Origin: Tissierella sp. Yu-01
GTDB lineage: Bacteria > Bacillota > Clostridia > Tissierellales > Tissierellaceae
Reading direction: 5' to 3'
Length of the DNA: 64,000 nucleotides
Assembly (NCBI RefSeq): GCF_029537395.1
Contig: NZ_CP120677.1
Coordinates: 2,044,566 to 2,108,565 of the forward strand
How positions within the stretch are numbered: position 1 is the first letter of the stretch; each line of letters opens with the position of its first letter. The notes under the pieces are model-generated. The model made no database searches and was not told the DNA's origin. It saw only the letters and a list, made by a program, of their open reading frames with translations. Positions 44,175-52,899 of the stretch are shown one piece after another. Position numbers and translations under genes: made by a program.

Positions 44175-45448
44175 GTTAAAAATCCCCCAATTTGATTAGA
44201 TGGTAGTCTGTCAAACATAGAAAGTTGAATTACACCATCATTAATAGGGCTCTTGTCTATAATCTTTCTTCTAATTAATTCTTGATTCATACTTTTAAGT
44301 CCATAATGTTTACCTTTGCAAGTAATAAAGTACTGAGCTCTTTTTACAACTATCCCAAGTTTCTTCAAGTCTTCAAAATCAAGGGAGGAAAATCTTCTTG
44401 CCTGAACAATTCGAATAGCCGATTTGACTCCTATACCTGGAACTCTAAGAAGCATATTGTAATCTGCCTTGTTTATCTCTATTGGAAATAGATGAACGTT
44501 TCTAAGTGCCCAGTCGCATTTAGGGTCTAATGATAAATCAAAGTCAGGTCTTTCCTCATCTAATAATTCCTTTGCCTCAAATCCATAGAATCTTAACAAC
44601 CAGTCTGCCTGATAAAGTCTATTTTCCCTTACCAAGGGTGGAGATTTTATACTAGCAAGCATAGGACTATTGGATACTGGTATAAAGGCTGAATAATATA
44701 CTCTTTTTAAGCTATATCCTTTATATAATCCTTCTGTTAACCTAAGTATCTTTAAGTCACTATCAGGTGTAGCACCTATAATTAATTGAGTAGTCTGCCC
44801 TGCAGGTACAAATTTAGGGCTAGATTTAAATTTCTTCCTTTCCTCTATATTTCTAATTATGGAAGTCCTAATCTGGTTCATTGGTTTTAATATCTTCTCT
44901 GTAGTCTTCTGTGGAGCCAAGAGTTTTAGACTTTCTTCTGTGGGCAACTCAATATTTACACTCATTCTATCAACAAGTAGTCCAACCCTTTCCACAATTT
45001 CGTGATCCGCTCCTGGAATAGCCTTTACATGAATATATCCATTAAAATTCTCTACTTCTCTTAATTTTTGTACTACCCGATAAATCATCTCCATTGTATA
45101 ATTTGGTGATTTATATACAGCAGAGCTTAAAAATAAACCTTCTATATAGTTTCTTTTATAGAAATTTATTGTAATGTCTACTATTTCCTCTGGAGTAAAG
45201 GCTGCACGGGGTAAATCATTGGAGGATCTGTTGACACAATAGGTACAATCATAGATACAGTAATTAGTCATAAGTATCTTAAGTAAAGAAACACACCTTC
45301 CATCATCAGTCCATGTGTGACATATCCCCGCTTCACTTGCATTGCCAAGTCCACCCTTTTTATTTTGCCTATTGCTCCCACTAGATGAGCAGGATACATC
45401 ATATTTAGCCGCATCAGCCAATACCTTTAATTTATCTAGAACTTCCAT
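44171..45448 (-). CDS. Putative DNA modification/repair radical SAM protein (TIGR03916)
   Basis: A 425-residue protein. The radical-SAM cluster motif is CIYDCTYCVNRSSNDLPRA, preceded by the typical CHTWTDDGRCVSLLKILMTN. The C-terminal part contains a helix-hairpin-helix, LLRVPGIGVKSAIRIVQARR, which normally binds DNA. I take ATG 45448, with GGGGTG 8 bp upstream. That ribosome site lies in a terminator-like hairpin. It is coupled to TIGR03915. It is known to be genomically linked to UDG superfamily proteins; here ung is two genes upstream. Confidence 0.88.
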   Translation of the reverse strand: MEVLDKLKVLADAAKYDVSCSSSGSNRQNKKGGLGNASEAGICHTWTDDGRCVSLLKILMTNYCIYDCTYCVNRSSNDLPRAAFTPEEIVDITINFYKRNYIEGLFLSSAVYKSPNYTMEMIYRVVQKLREVENFNGYIHVKAIPGADHEIVERVGLLVDRMSVNIELPTEESLKLLAPQKTTEKILKPMNQIRTSIIRNIEERKKFKSSPKFVPAGQTTQLIIGATPDSDLKILRLTEGLYKGYSLKRVYYSAFIPVSNSPMLASIKSPPLVRENRLYQADWLLRFYGFEAKELLDEERPDFDLSLDPKCDWALRNVHLFPIEINKADYNMLLRVPGIGVKSAIRIVQARRFSSLDFEDLKKLGIVVKRAQYFITCKGKHYGLKSMNQELIRRKIIDKSPINDGVIQLSMFDRLPSNQIGGFLT

Positions 45449-45457
45449 AATAAAACA

Positions 45458-45478
45458 CCCCAAGAATTTTTCTTGGGG
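45458..45478 (-). terminator. Terminator-like hairpin overlapping a ribosome site
   Basis: CCCCAAGAA and TTCTTGGGG form a 9-bp stem. It ends the C26 peptidase transcript (TGTTTT follows on the minus strand), yet also contains the GGGG of the next gene's ribosome site. Confidence 0.6.
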
Positions 45479-45497
45479 TTATTATACCACTTTATAT

Positions 45498-46235
45498 TTA
45501 TTTTAGCAAACATATGTTTTGTTGCAGGTTTTCACATCTATCTATAAAATATCTAAAAGGCTTCAAAAACTCATCATACTTTACTGCCATTGCCTCAGGA
45601 TGAAATTGCACACCTAATACAAATTTATTATTTGTAGACTCAACAGCCTCTATTACACCATCATTTGATCTAGCAGTTATCTTTAGATTGTCTCCAAGCT
45701 TTCTTATGGCTTGATGATGCTGTGAATTAACAACTAATTTATTCTTCTTGAATATATCATACAATATACTGTCCTCCAATATATTAATGACGTGATAGCC
45801 CTCCTGAATATTATGCATACAGGTGTGCCCTTGCACATTTGGAACTTGTATATAAATATCTTGGTAGATGTCTCCGCCTAAAGCTATATTTAAAAGTTGT
45901 AATCCTCTACATATACCAAATATAGGTATACCTTTTTCGTAGGCTTTTTGGAAAAGAGCCATTTCTATTAAATCTCTATCATAATCAATTTGACCTAATT
46001 CATTTATTGGATCTTCACCAAAGTATAATGGGGATACATCTCCACCACCTGTAAATACTATTCCATCGACTATTTCTAGGTAATCTTCAATATGTTCTCC
46101 ATTCTTTAGTATTGGTATAATAATAGGAGTGGCTCCTCCTTTATAAACTGCATTAATATAAGTGTCATTTAACTTATTTAGACTTCCGTTCACTAGGTCT
46201 TCACTAGAACATGTTAAACCTATGACTGGCTTCAA
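45498..46235 (-). CDS. Class I glutamine amidotransferase-like gamma-glutamyl hydrolase (peptidase C26)
   Basis: A 245-residue enzyme of the PuuD/gamma-glutamyl-GABA hydrolase group. The nucleophile elbow is GICRGLQLLN, with the catalytic His-Glu pair in VLGVQFHPEAM and the FTGGGDVSPLYFGE loop. It cleaves gamma-glutamyl amides or peptides. The start is TTG 46235 behind GAGGAGG. It may recycle gamma-glutamyl compounds, which is notable given the glutamate-cysteine ligase 7 kb upstream, but there is no operon link. Confidence 0.85.
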   Translation of the reverse strand: MKPVIGLTCSSEDLVNGSLNKLNDTYINAVYKGGATPIIIPILKNGEHIEDYLEIVDGIVFTGGGDVSPLYFGEDPINELGQIDYDRDLIEMALFQKAYEKGIPIFGICRGLQLLNIALGGDIYQDIYIQVPNVQGHTCMHNIQEGYHVINILEDSILYDIFKKNKLVVNSQHHQAIRKLGDNLKITARSNDGVIEAVESTNNKFVLGVQFHPEAMAVKYDEFLKPFRYFIDRCENLQQNICLLK

Positions 46236-46258
46236 ATCACAACCTCCTCAAAACTCCA

Positions 46259-47020
46259 TCACAAATATTTATTGAACCAAATTGCCGCCTCCTCCATCAT
46301 ATTTGTAGTCACAAAATGATTTAGCTTTGGATATTCAACAAATTTTAATCTTTCAGAACCATCGTACTTCGGTGATACTTCTTTATAAAATTCTCTCTGA
46401 GCTTCAATACCTACTAAAGTATCACTATCACCATGTAATATTAATATTGGTCTATTTATTATATGCTCAAGGTTACCCATAGGATTATACATATTAAGTT
46501 TTCTTTGTAGTTCTTCAGGCGCCTTTACATCTTCCATATTTAAAGCTTCTAAAAACAATTCATTAGATGCATTCCAATTACATGAGCCATTAAACACTAC
46601 AAGGGCTTTTAACCTAGTATTTGATGCGAAAACTCCAGCGGCAGTAAATCCTCCCATAGAGTTACCACAGACCCCTATCCTTTCTGGGTCCGCCTTTAAT
46701 TCCTTTACTGCAAATTGGATTATTTTAGTTGATTCTTCTATGTTGTTAAATATAATCTTCCAGAAGTACTTCCCTGCATTTTCAGCTTTGCTATGGTCAA
46801 CAGGCTCCCTACTTCCATGATGGATTGCACATGGGATGATAACCTGATATCCAAGACTTGATAGTATGAACCCTCTGAAGCTTTGTTTCTCTATACTAGA
46901 ACTCCAACCATGATATAATATCACAGTAGGATGTAATCCGGAATTATTTTTTGGCGTCATAACTAAAGCTGGTATTTCATCTATAAGTACATTTCTCTCA
47001 ATAACATTAATATACTCCAT
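46259..47020 (-). CDS. Alpha/beta hydrolase (prolyl-oligopeptidase/dienelactone-hydrolase type)
   Basis: A 253-residue serine hydrolase. The nucleophile is in IGVCGNSMGGFTAAGVFA, an oxyanion-related HGWSS lies near the N-terminus, the acid is in LHGDSDTLVG and the His in LNHFVTT. It lacks a signal peptide, so it is cytosolic, acting on ester or peptide substrates. ATG 47020 follows AAGGGGTG. Neighbours do not indicate a substrate. Confidence 0.82.
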   Translation of the reverse strand: MEYINVIERNVLIDEIPALVMTPKNNSGLHPTVILYHGWSSSIEKQSFRGFILSSLGYQVIIPCAIHHGSREPVDHSKAENAGKYFWKIIFNNIEESTKIIQFAVKELKADPERIGVCGNSMGGFTAAGVFASNTRLKALVVFNGSCNWNASNELFLEALNMEDVKAPEELQRKLNMYNPMGNLEHIINRPILILHGDSDTLVGIEAQREFYKEVSPKYDGSERLKFVEYPKLNHFVTTNMMEEAAIWFNKYL

Positions 47021-47037
47021 AAAATCACCCCTTGTTA

Positions 47038-47715
47038 TTAAATATTATCTATCTGCCAGTCTATTGGTTCCTTTCCTATACTTTTCAAAAAGTTATTAGT
47101 TTTTGAAAAAGGTTTAGACCCAAAGAATCCCCTAGATGCAGAAAGTGGACTAGGATGTACTGATTTAATGACATAGTGCCACTTATTAGTTATGAGCTTC
47201 TCCTTACTAATAGCATTATTACCCCATAGTATAAAGACTATTGGGTCTTTTCTTTCATTAAGTAATTCAATTATATGGTCCGTAAACTTTTCCCATCCTA
47301 TATTTTTATGTGAATTCGCCTCACCTTGTCTTACAGTAAGAGCTGTATTTAAAAGCAATACTCCTTGTCTTGCCCATTTCTCTAGATAACCATTATTAGG
47401 AATAAAATATCCTAAATCATCACGAAGTTCCTTATACATATTTAACAGTGATGGGGGAATTCTTACCCCAGGTTTCACTGAAAAAGATAGCCCATGGGCC
47501 TGATTTGGTCCATGATAAGGGTCCTGTCCTAAAATGACTGCCTTAACATCCTTATAATCTGTAAAATGAAGTGCATTGAATATATCGTAAGCATTTGGAT
47601 ATATTACCCTTGTATTATATTCATTGACTAGAAATTCTCTAAGCCTTTTATAATAGTCCTTCTCAAGTTCATCTTTAAGTAAATCTTCCCAACCGTTTTT
47701 AAATATCTGTGCCAT
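47038..47715 (-). CDS. ung: Uracil-DNA glycosylase (family 1)
   Basis: This base-excision enzyme removes uracil from DNA. The 225-residue protein has the catalytic [17 protein letters not shown] (from residue 63), uracil-contacting [26 protein letters not shown] and the DNA-intercalating [16 protein letters not shown] 47715, after AAAGGTGG, agrees with the family N-terminus; a longer frame upstream to 47808 would overlap the acetyltransferase. Its position two genes from the TIGR03916/03915 pair suggests a shared DNA-repair locus. Confidence 0.96.
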   Translation of the reverse strand: MAQIFKNGWEDLLKDELEKDYYKRLREFLVNEYNTRVIYPNAYDIFNALHFTDYKDVKAVILGQDPYHGPNQAHGLSFSVKPGVRIPPSLLNMYKELRDDLGYFIPNNGYLEKWARQGVLLLNTALTVRQGEANSHKNIGWEKFTDHIIELLNERKDPIVFILWGNNAISKEKLITNKWHYVIKSVHPSPLSASRGFFGSKPFSKTNNFLKSIGKEPIDWQIDNI

Positions 47716-47728
47716 AAAACCACCTTTC

Positions 47729-48487
47729 CTATCTGATATAATGTCTAACTCTATCAATACTTTTAAATCCAAGTTTATCATAGATTCTCCCTGCATCAAG
47801 ATTATCATATTGTAGATATAGTTCTCTATTTAAGTCTTTAATTAGAGCCTTAACACACTTAGTCGCAAGTCCTTGATTCTTAAAATCTGGATCTGTTGCT
47901 ACACCTACTATTAGTGCACCTTTCTTTGTTTCATAATCAGTTTGAGCAGCTGAAATTATCCTTTTTCCCTTTTTTATGCATACTCCTCTTCCCCTATTTG
48001 AAAGTATCTTATCCTCCATTATATCCTTTGACGGAAAACTATGAAAAACCTTCTTATATAAATTAACTACATTTTCTAAATCATTAATTCTAATTGATTG
48101 CACACCAGGAGATATATCATAACAGTCACTATCGAAATTTTCTCTTTTACTAATAAAAGCTCCTTCTACCGTATGGGTAAAAATGCTTTTATTATTGAAA
48201 GCATCTAAAATCGACTTTGGACCTATCATGGTCTTATAATCTAAAGTAGAAATTAGCTTTGTAAAACCCTGTATATCAAAGGAACCCTTAGCATAAAATT
48301 GCAGGGTTCCAGACTTTCTTCTCAGTAGTATAGCTATTAATTTATCATTCTCCCATTGTCCATATATTTTATCATATAGATCAATGTTTCCATCAAGAGT
48401 TAATAGTATAAAGTAATTTCTAGCTTTATCAAAAGATACAAGATTATAAACTTGATCGATTTCATCTTTTCTGATTTCTCTTATCAT
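47729..48487 (-). CDS. GNAT-family N-acetyltransferase
   Basis: A 252-residue protein with a C-terminal GNAT domain. The acetyl-CoA loop is in [20 protein letters not shown] (about 190-210) and the C-terminal signature is [20 protein letters not shown]. The first 130 residues form a separate domain of similar fold, as in two-domain GNATs. The gene lies 13 bp before ung and is probably cotranscribed. Substrate unknown. Confidence 0.8.
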   Translation of the reverse strand: MIREIRKDEIDQVYNLVSFDKARNYFILLTLDGNIDLYDKIYGQWENDKLIAILLRRKSGTLQFYAKGSFDIQGFTKLISTLDYKTMIGPKSILDAFNNKSIFTHTVEGAFISKRENFDSDCYDISPGVQSIRINDLENVVNLYKKVFHSFPSKDIMEDKILSNRGRGVCIKKGKRIISAAQTDYETKKGALIVGVATDPDFKNQGLATKCVKALIKDLNRELYLQYDNLDAGRIYDKLGFKSIDRVRHYIR

Positions 48488-48498
48488 AATATCAATCC

Positions 48499-49947
48499 TT
48501 AATATTCATTACTCCATTTTTTAGGCACAATTAATGCAAATATAGTATATAGTTCTAGTCGTCCTAGCAACATTAATATTGTGAAATAAAAAATACTTAT
48601 CTGACTAAATCCACCAAAATTACTAGCTGGTCCTACAAAATTTAAACCCGGTCCAATATTGCTTAATGTAGCAGCTACCGAACTAATAGCACTTTCTATA
48701 TCAATACCCTCTAAGGAAATCAATATAGTAGATACAATAAAAATTATCATATATAGAGCTGTAAAACTATGTATGCTTGAAACAGTTTCATTTGGAATTA
48801 TCTTTCCACCTACTTTTATAGGAACTACTGCTCTAGGATGAAATATCTTCATAACTTCTCTTTTAACCATTTTAAACAATATAAGTATTCTAATGACTTT
48901 CATTCCTCCTGCTGTTGAGCCCGCGCTTCCTCCTATTACCATTAAAACCAAAAGAATTAACTTATTAAATGCTGACCATAGATTAAAATCAACAGTTGAG
49001 TATCCCGTAGTTGTCATAATGGAAGCAGCTTGAAAATATGAATCTCTAAAAGCAGTCCCCAAATTATCATAAGTAGTAGCATATAAATTTAATGCCATGG
49101 CAACTATGGCTATTACTAAAATAGCAATGTATAGTTTGAATTCTTCATCACGTAAAAAGTCCTTTACCTTTCCCTTTAAAAGTAAATAATAGTTTGAAAA
49201 GTTAACTCCAGATATAGTCATAAATATTGCAATAATTAAGTGTATATAAGTAGAGTTATACGCTCCTACACTTAAATTCTTGGTAGCAAATCCACCAGTC
49301 CCAACAGTTCCAAATGTATAGACTAAGGAATCGAAAATGCTCATACCACCGATTCGCAAAAGAATAACTTCTAATATAGTAATGCCTAAATAGATAGTAT
49401 AAAGTATCTTTGCTGTATTTTTTAATTTTGGTGCAATCTTTCCTGCAACTGGGCCTGGACTCTCATATTTATATAATTGGAAACCGCCAACACCCAATGC
49501 AGGTAACAAAGCCAGTGAGAATACTAGTATTCCCATGCCTCCTACCCAATGGGTAAATGATCTCCAAAATAATATACCATGTGTTAGTCCCTCAACATCT
49601 GAGATTACAGTTGCTCCAGTAGTAGTAAAGCCAGATACAATTTCAAAAAGAGCATTTATGTATGTCGAAGTACTTTTTGTCAAATATAATGGTAATGCTC
49701 CAAATAGTGAAACAAATATCCAACTTAGAGATACTATTGATAATCCTTCTCTTATGGAAATTATTGAATCACCTTTTTTCATTCTTGATAAAAAAAAGCC
49801 AATAACCAAAGTTAACAATATCGTTATGCCAAAAGCTGCCGCGTCACCTTCTCCAGTATATAAACCTATAAAAAAGGATGGTAATAAGAGGACAGACTCT
49901 ACTAATAATACATATCCTATTACCTTAATAATAATCCCATAATTCAT
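48499..49947 (-). CDS. trkH: Trk/Ktr-type potassium uptake membrane subunit
   Basis: A 482-residue channel-like transporter with four M1-P-M2 repeats. Selectivity filter pieces can be seen: SGFTTTGATVIS, GTVGTGGFATKN, MTTTGYSTVDFN and ATLSNIGPGLNF, along with the gating-loop-like GGSAGSTAGGMKVIRI. ATG 49947 follows GGGGGTTACT. It forms an operon with the regulatory NAD-binding subunit 32 bp upstream. It controls K+ uptake and turgor, probably by ATP or NAD(H) sensing. Confidence 0.93.
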   Translation of the reverse strand: MNYGIIIKVIGYVLLVESVLLLPSFFIGLYTGEGDAAAFGITILLTLVIGFFLSRMKKGDSIISIREGLSIVSLSWIFVSLFGALPLYLTKSTSTYINALFEIVSGFTTTGATVISDVEGLTHGILFWRSFTHWVGGMGILVFSLALLPALGVGGFQLYKYESPGPVAGKIAPKLKNTAKILYTIYLGITILEVILLRIGGMSIFDSLVYTFGTVGTGGFATKNLSVGAYNSTYIHLIIAIFMTISGVNFSNYYLLLKGKVKDFLRDEEFKLYIAILVIAIVAMALNLYATTYDNLGTAFRDSYFQAASIMTTTGYSTVDFNLWSAFNKLILLVLMVIGGSAGSTAGGMKVIRILILFKMVKREVMKIFHPRAVVPIKVGGKIIPNETVSSIHSFTALYMIIFIVSTILISLEGIDIESAISSVAATLSNIGPGLNFVGPASNFGGFSQISIFYFTILMLLGRLELYTIFALIVPKKWSNEY

Positions 49948-49979
49948 AGTAACCCCCCTAAGATAATGCTGTTAAAATT

Positions 49980-51368
49980 CTAATCGTTCCTATTTCTATT
50001 TAATAAATCCCCAAACAAACCACCTTTATGTGGTCTAATAAATGTTCTTAAGGTAGGTAGATCTTCAGTTAAGCAAAATACAATAATTCTATCATTCTCA
50101 CAAATCATTGACTTACCATTTGGTATAATAACCTCATTATCATGTACTATGGCACCTATAATTATGCCAGGAGGAAGTTTTAGATCCTCAAGAGGTTTAC
50201 CTAAAATAGGTACTCCTTTTCCCACAACTAACTCTGTAACTTCACCATCTCCTCCAAGTAATAATGAAACAGATACAACCTTTCCACCCCTTATGAATTT
50301 TAGTATATGACTAGCTGTTATAAAAACTGGGTTAAAGGCTGCGTCAATTCCTAGTTTATCAATAATCTTATTATAGTTTGGTCTACTAATTTTAGCTATT
50401 GCTTTAGGTACACCTGCGTGTTTAGCCATTAGAGCCATAAGTAGATTCTCTTCATCAAATCCCGTAATTCCTACAAATGCATCCATAGATCCGATTTTTT
50501 CCTCTTCAAGTAAGTGAATATCCGTACCATCTCCATGAATGATAAGTGCATCATCTAATATTTCACTTAGTTCATTACAACGTTCCTTATCCTGTTCAAC
50601 AATAGTTACTGATATACCTAAAGATTGTAATCTCTTAGCAAGGTAAATGGATATATTACTTCCTCCAAGTATCATTACTTTTTCTACTTTTCGGTTACTT
50701 GCATTGTCTTTTAAAATATTTCCAAGTTTTGAAATATCATTAGTTTGACCTATAACATAAATTGTATCCCAAGCCATTAATTCAGTATTACCATAAGGGA
50801 TGATTATCTGACCATCTCTGGAAATAGCAACAATTAGCAATCGTCGAAAATTCTCTAACTCCTTAAGTCTTTTACCAACAAATTCATCGGCAATACCTAT
50901 ATTAAAATCAACCATCTGGATTCTTCCATCTGCAAAGTCACCAGAATAGAAACTATAACTCTTCAAAAGATATGTTTCTATAACATTTGAAGTAGCCAAG
51001 TCTGGATTTACAACTACATCTATGCCCAATTCCTGTTTCATAAAATCTAGTTGTTCTCTATATTCAGGATTTCTTATTCTAGCAATTGTACTTCGACAAC
51101 CTAACTTCTTTGCTAAAGTACATATAACGGTATTAGTCTCATCGCTATCTGTACATGCAATCATTAAATTATAGCTACCAATGCCTAAATCCCTTAAGGC
51201 TTTAATATCTATACCATTTGCTTCAACTGTCAAACAATCTAGTTGTTCATTTATTCTATCTAGTTTCTTTGGATTATTATCTAAAACTGTTACGTCAATA
51301 TCCTCTAACACCATAGATTCGGCTAGCTTAGTACCTAATTTACCAGCACCAACTATCATAACTTTCAA
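49980..51368 (-). CDS. trkA: Potassium uptake regulatory subunit with two RCK domains
   Basis: A 462-residue cytoplasmic ring protein with two tandem TrkA-N/TrkA-C units. The first nucleotide fold is VMIVGAGKLGTKLAESM and the second is VMILGGSNISIYLAKRLQSL (about residue 230). I set the start at TTG 51368, 6 bp behind AGAGGTG, which yields the usual short N-terminus; GTG 51377 would overlap that site. It pairs with trkH. Confidence 0.92.
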   Translation of the reverse strand: MKVMIVGAGKLGTKLAESMVLEDIDVTVLDNNPKKLDRINEQLDCLTVEANGIDIKALRDLGIGSYNLMIACTDSDETNTVICTLAKKLGCRSTIARIRNPEYREQLDFMKQELGIDVVVNPDLATSNVIETYLLKSYSFYSGDFADGRIQMVDFNIGIADEFVGKRLKELENFRRLLIVAISRDGQIIIPYGNTELMAWDTIYVIGQTNDISKLGNILKDNASNRKVEKVMILGGSNISIYLAKRLQSLGISVTIVEQDKERCNELSEILDDALIIHGDGTDIHLLEEEKIGSMDAFVGITGFDEENLLMALMAKHAGVPKAIAKISRPNYNKIIDKLGIDAAFNPVFITASHILKFIRGGKVVSVSLLLGGDGEVTELVVGKGVPILGKPLEDLKLPPGIIIGAIVHDNEVIIPNGKSMICENDRIIVFCLTEDLPTLRTFIRPHKGGLFGDLLNRNRND

Positions 51369-51412
51369 TTTATTCACCTCTTACGCTAAATATAGCAGAA
51401 ATTAAGTAAAAA

Positions 51413-51438
51413 GAAAACCCCAATTTAAATTGGGATTT
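51413..51438 (-). terminator. Terminator before trkA
   Basis: CCCAATTTAAATTGGG is a perfect palindrome with TTTTCTTTTT on the minus strand. It ends transcripts from the ATP-grasp operon. Confidence 0.8.
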
Positions 51439-51572
51439 TAACATTTATATTAGCCTAATTTACTTTTAATGTTTATATTTCTAGCCATTAATTTACCTAT
51501 AATATACATTAGGGCGGTCAAAGGTCACCCCTACCTATCTTTTTAATTGCTGTGTCCCCATATGGGTATGAC

Positions 51573-52895
51573 TTATCTTCTCACCAATATATTCGGTAAA
51601 GTATGATAATCTGTAATCCCAGATATCACGTTATTTTTCCCTACTCTAGTGTATATTCCGGCGAACTTTTCTTTGTATATAAAAAGACCTACTACGCTTT
51701 TAAATGTATCAACTATTGGTTTACCATCATTAAATACTACATGCTCTCTAACAAAAGGATCAAAGAATTCCTGATACAGATATTCATTATCCCAGGCTTC
51801 TTCTAATCTCTTTTCCCATTCATCTTGGGTTAAATCCCTACCTACAAATACTCCCTGAGATGCATTTAAGTCCATAGGTTTCATTATATATTTATCTTTA
51901 TGATTTAAAACAAGGTTAAACACTTCTTCATTTCCGCCGAATATCCCGGTAACTGGAAAATGATTCTTTACAAATTCCTGTTCTTCCTCAGATAAGTACT
52001 CAAGTGTATCCTCATCATGCAATATTTTAAAAATTATCTTATTGTGCACTACTTGGGATTTTATAGAACCAATACAGCAAAATGCTCTATTTTTATATGC
52101 TTCTATAAAATCTGGTATCTCATCTATTTTTTCAATTAATTCAAAAGTAACTATTCTTCTATATACTAAATCTATTCTGTAGTCATCTAGATAAAGCTTG
52201 CCATCTCTATATTCTAAATTTCTAGGATCCGCTATTATGCAATTATATCCCTTCTTAATATATGCTTTTTTAAACTCTTCAAATTCTGCTGAAGTCCCAC
52301 TCTCTACAAAATCTACTATGGCAACATTAGGCTTTGAATTAGAAGGATCATATTTTGAAAATATATCCAAACTATCCTCAACCCATAAATCTATTAGTTC
52401 AAAATAATCCAGCATATAAATCTCACCAAAATCTCTTAATGCTTTAGCTTCCAATAGAATCCTTCCTATAGCATTATCCTCATTCATTGCTGAAGAGCCA
52501 TCGGTATTAATTTCGCAAAACATAAAGTTTTCATAATCCTTATAGAATATATCGAATCTTCCAATTGGAACGTTTATATCATAACCATTTTCAATTTGTA
52601 TCAATTCCTCAATGAATTTCGGAAATCCAAACTTCTTTCTAAACTCCTCATCCTTAACATATCTATCTGTAACTTTATTAGTAATGGAAATTATCATATC
52701 GCTTATTTTTTTAAAGTTTTGAATATCTTCTTCTGTATAAAACATCGGATGGTATAAGAAAGGTACTGGTTTCCCCTTATATATAGCACTTGAGTTTGCA
52801 ACCTTTTCTACTGTTAGTTGGTAATCATCTGCATATTCATTGGGTTTACTAAATACTAAATCTATATATTCCTTATTAATCTCTAAAGTATCCAT
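51573..52895 (-). CDS. Circularly permuted ATP-grasp ligase (glutathionylspermidine-synthase-like)
   Basis: A 440-residue protein. The N-terminal half has FCEINTDGSSAMNEDNA. A central pre-ATP-grasp part (VAIVDFVESGTSAEFEEFKK) with IDLVYRR follows. The ATP-binding C-terminal half shows KYIMKPMDLNASQGVFVGRD and YLYQEFFDPF. It resembles glutathionylspermidine synthase/YgiC ATP-grasp enzymes, which form amide bonds on glutathione-like thiols. It lies 4 bp downstream of a glutamate-cysteine ligase, so its likely substrate is gamma-glutamylcysteine plus an amine or amino acid. The real acceptor is unknown; a glutathione synthetase replacement is one option. Confidence 0.75.
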   Translation of the reverse strand: MDTLEINKEYIDLVFSKPNEYADDYQLTVEKVANSSAIYKGKPVPFLYHPMFYTEEDIQNFKKISDMIISITNKVTDRYVKDEEFRKKFGFPKFIEELIQIENGYDINVPIGRFDIFYKDYENFMFCEINTDGSSAMNEDNAIGRILLEAKALRDFGEIYMLDYFELIDLWVEDSLDIFSKYDPSNSKPNVAIVDFVESGTSAEFEEFKKAYIKKGYNCIIADPRNLEYRDGKLYLDDYRIDLVYRRIVTFELIEKIDEIPDFIEAYKNRAFCCIGSIKSQVVHNKIIFKILHDEDTLEYLSEEEQEFVKNHFPVTGIFGGNEEVFNLVLNHKDKYIMKPMDLNASQGVFVGRDLTQDEWEKRLEEAWDNEYLYQEFFDPFVREHVVFNDGKPIVDTFKSVVGLFIYKEKFAGIYTRVGKNNVISGITDYHTLPNILVRR

Positions 52896-52899
52896 GTCA

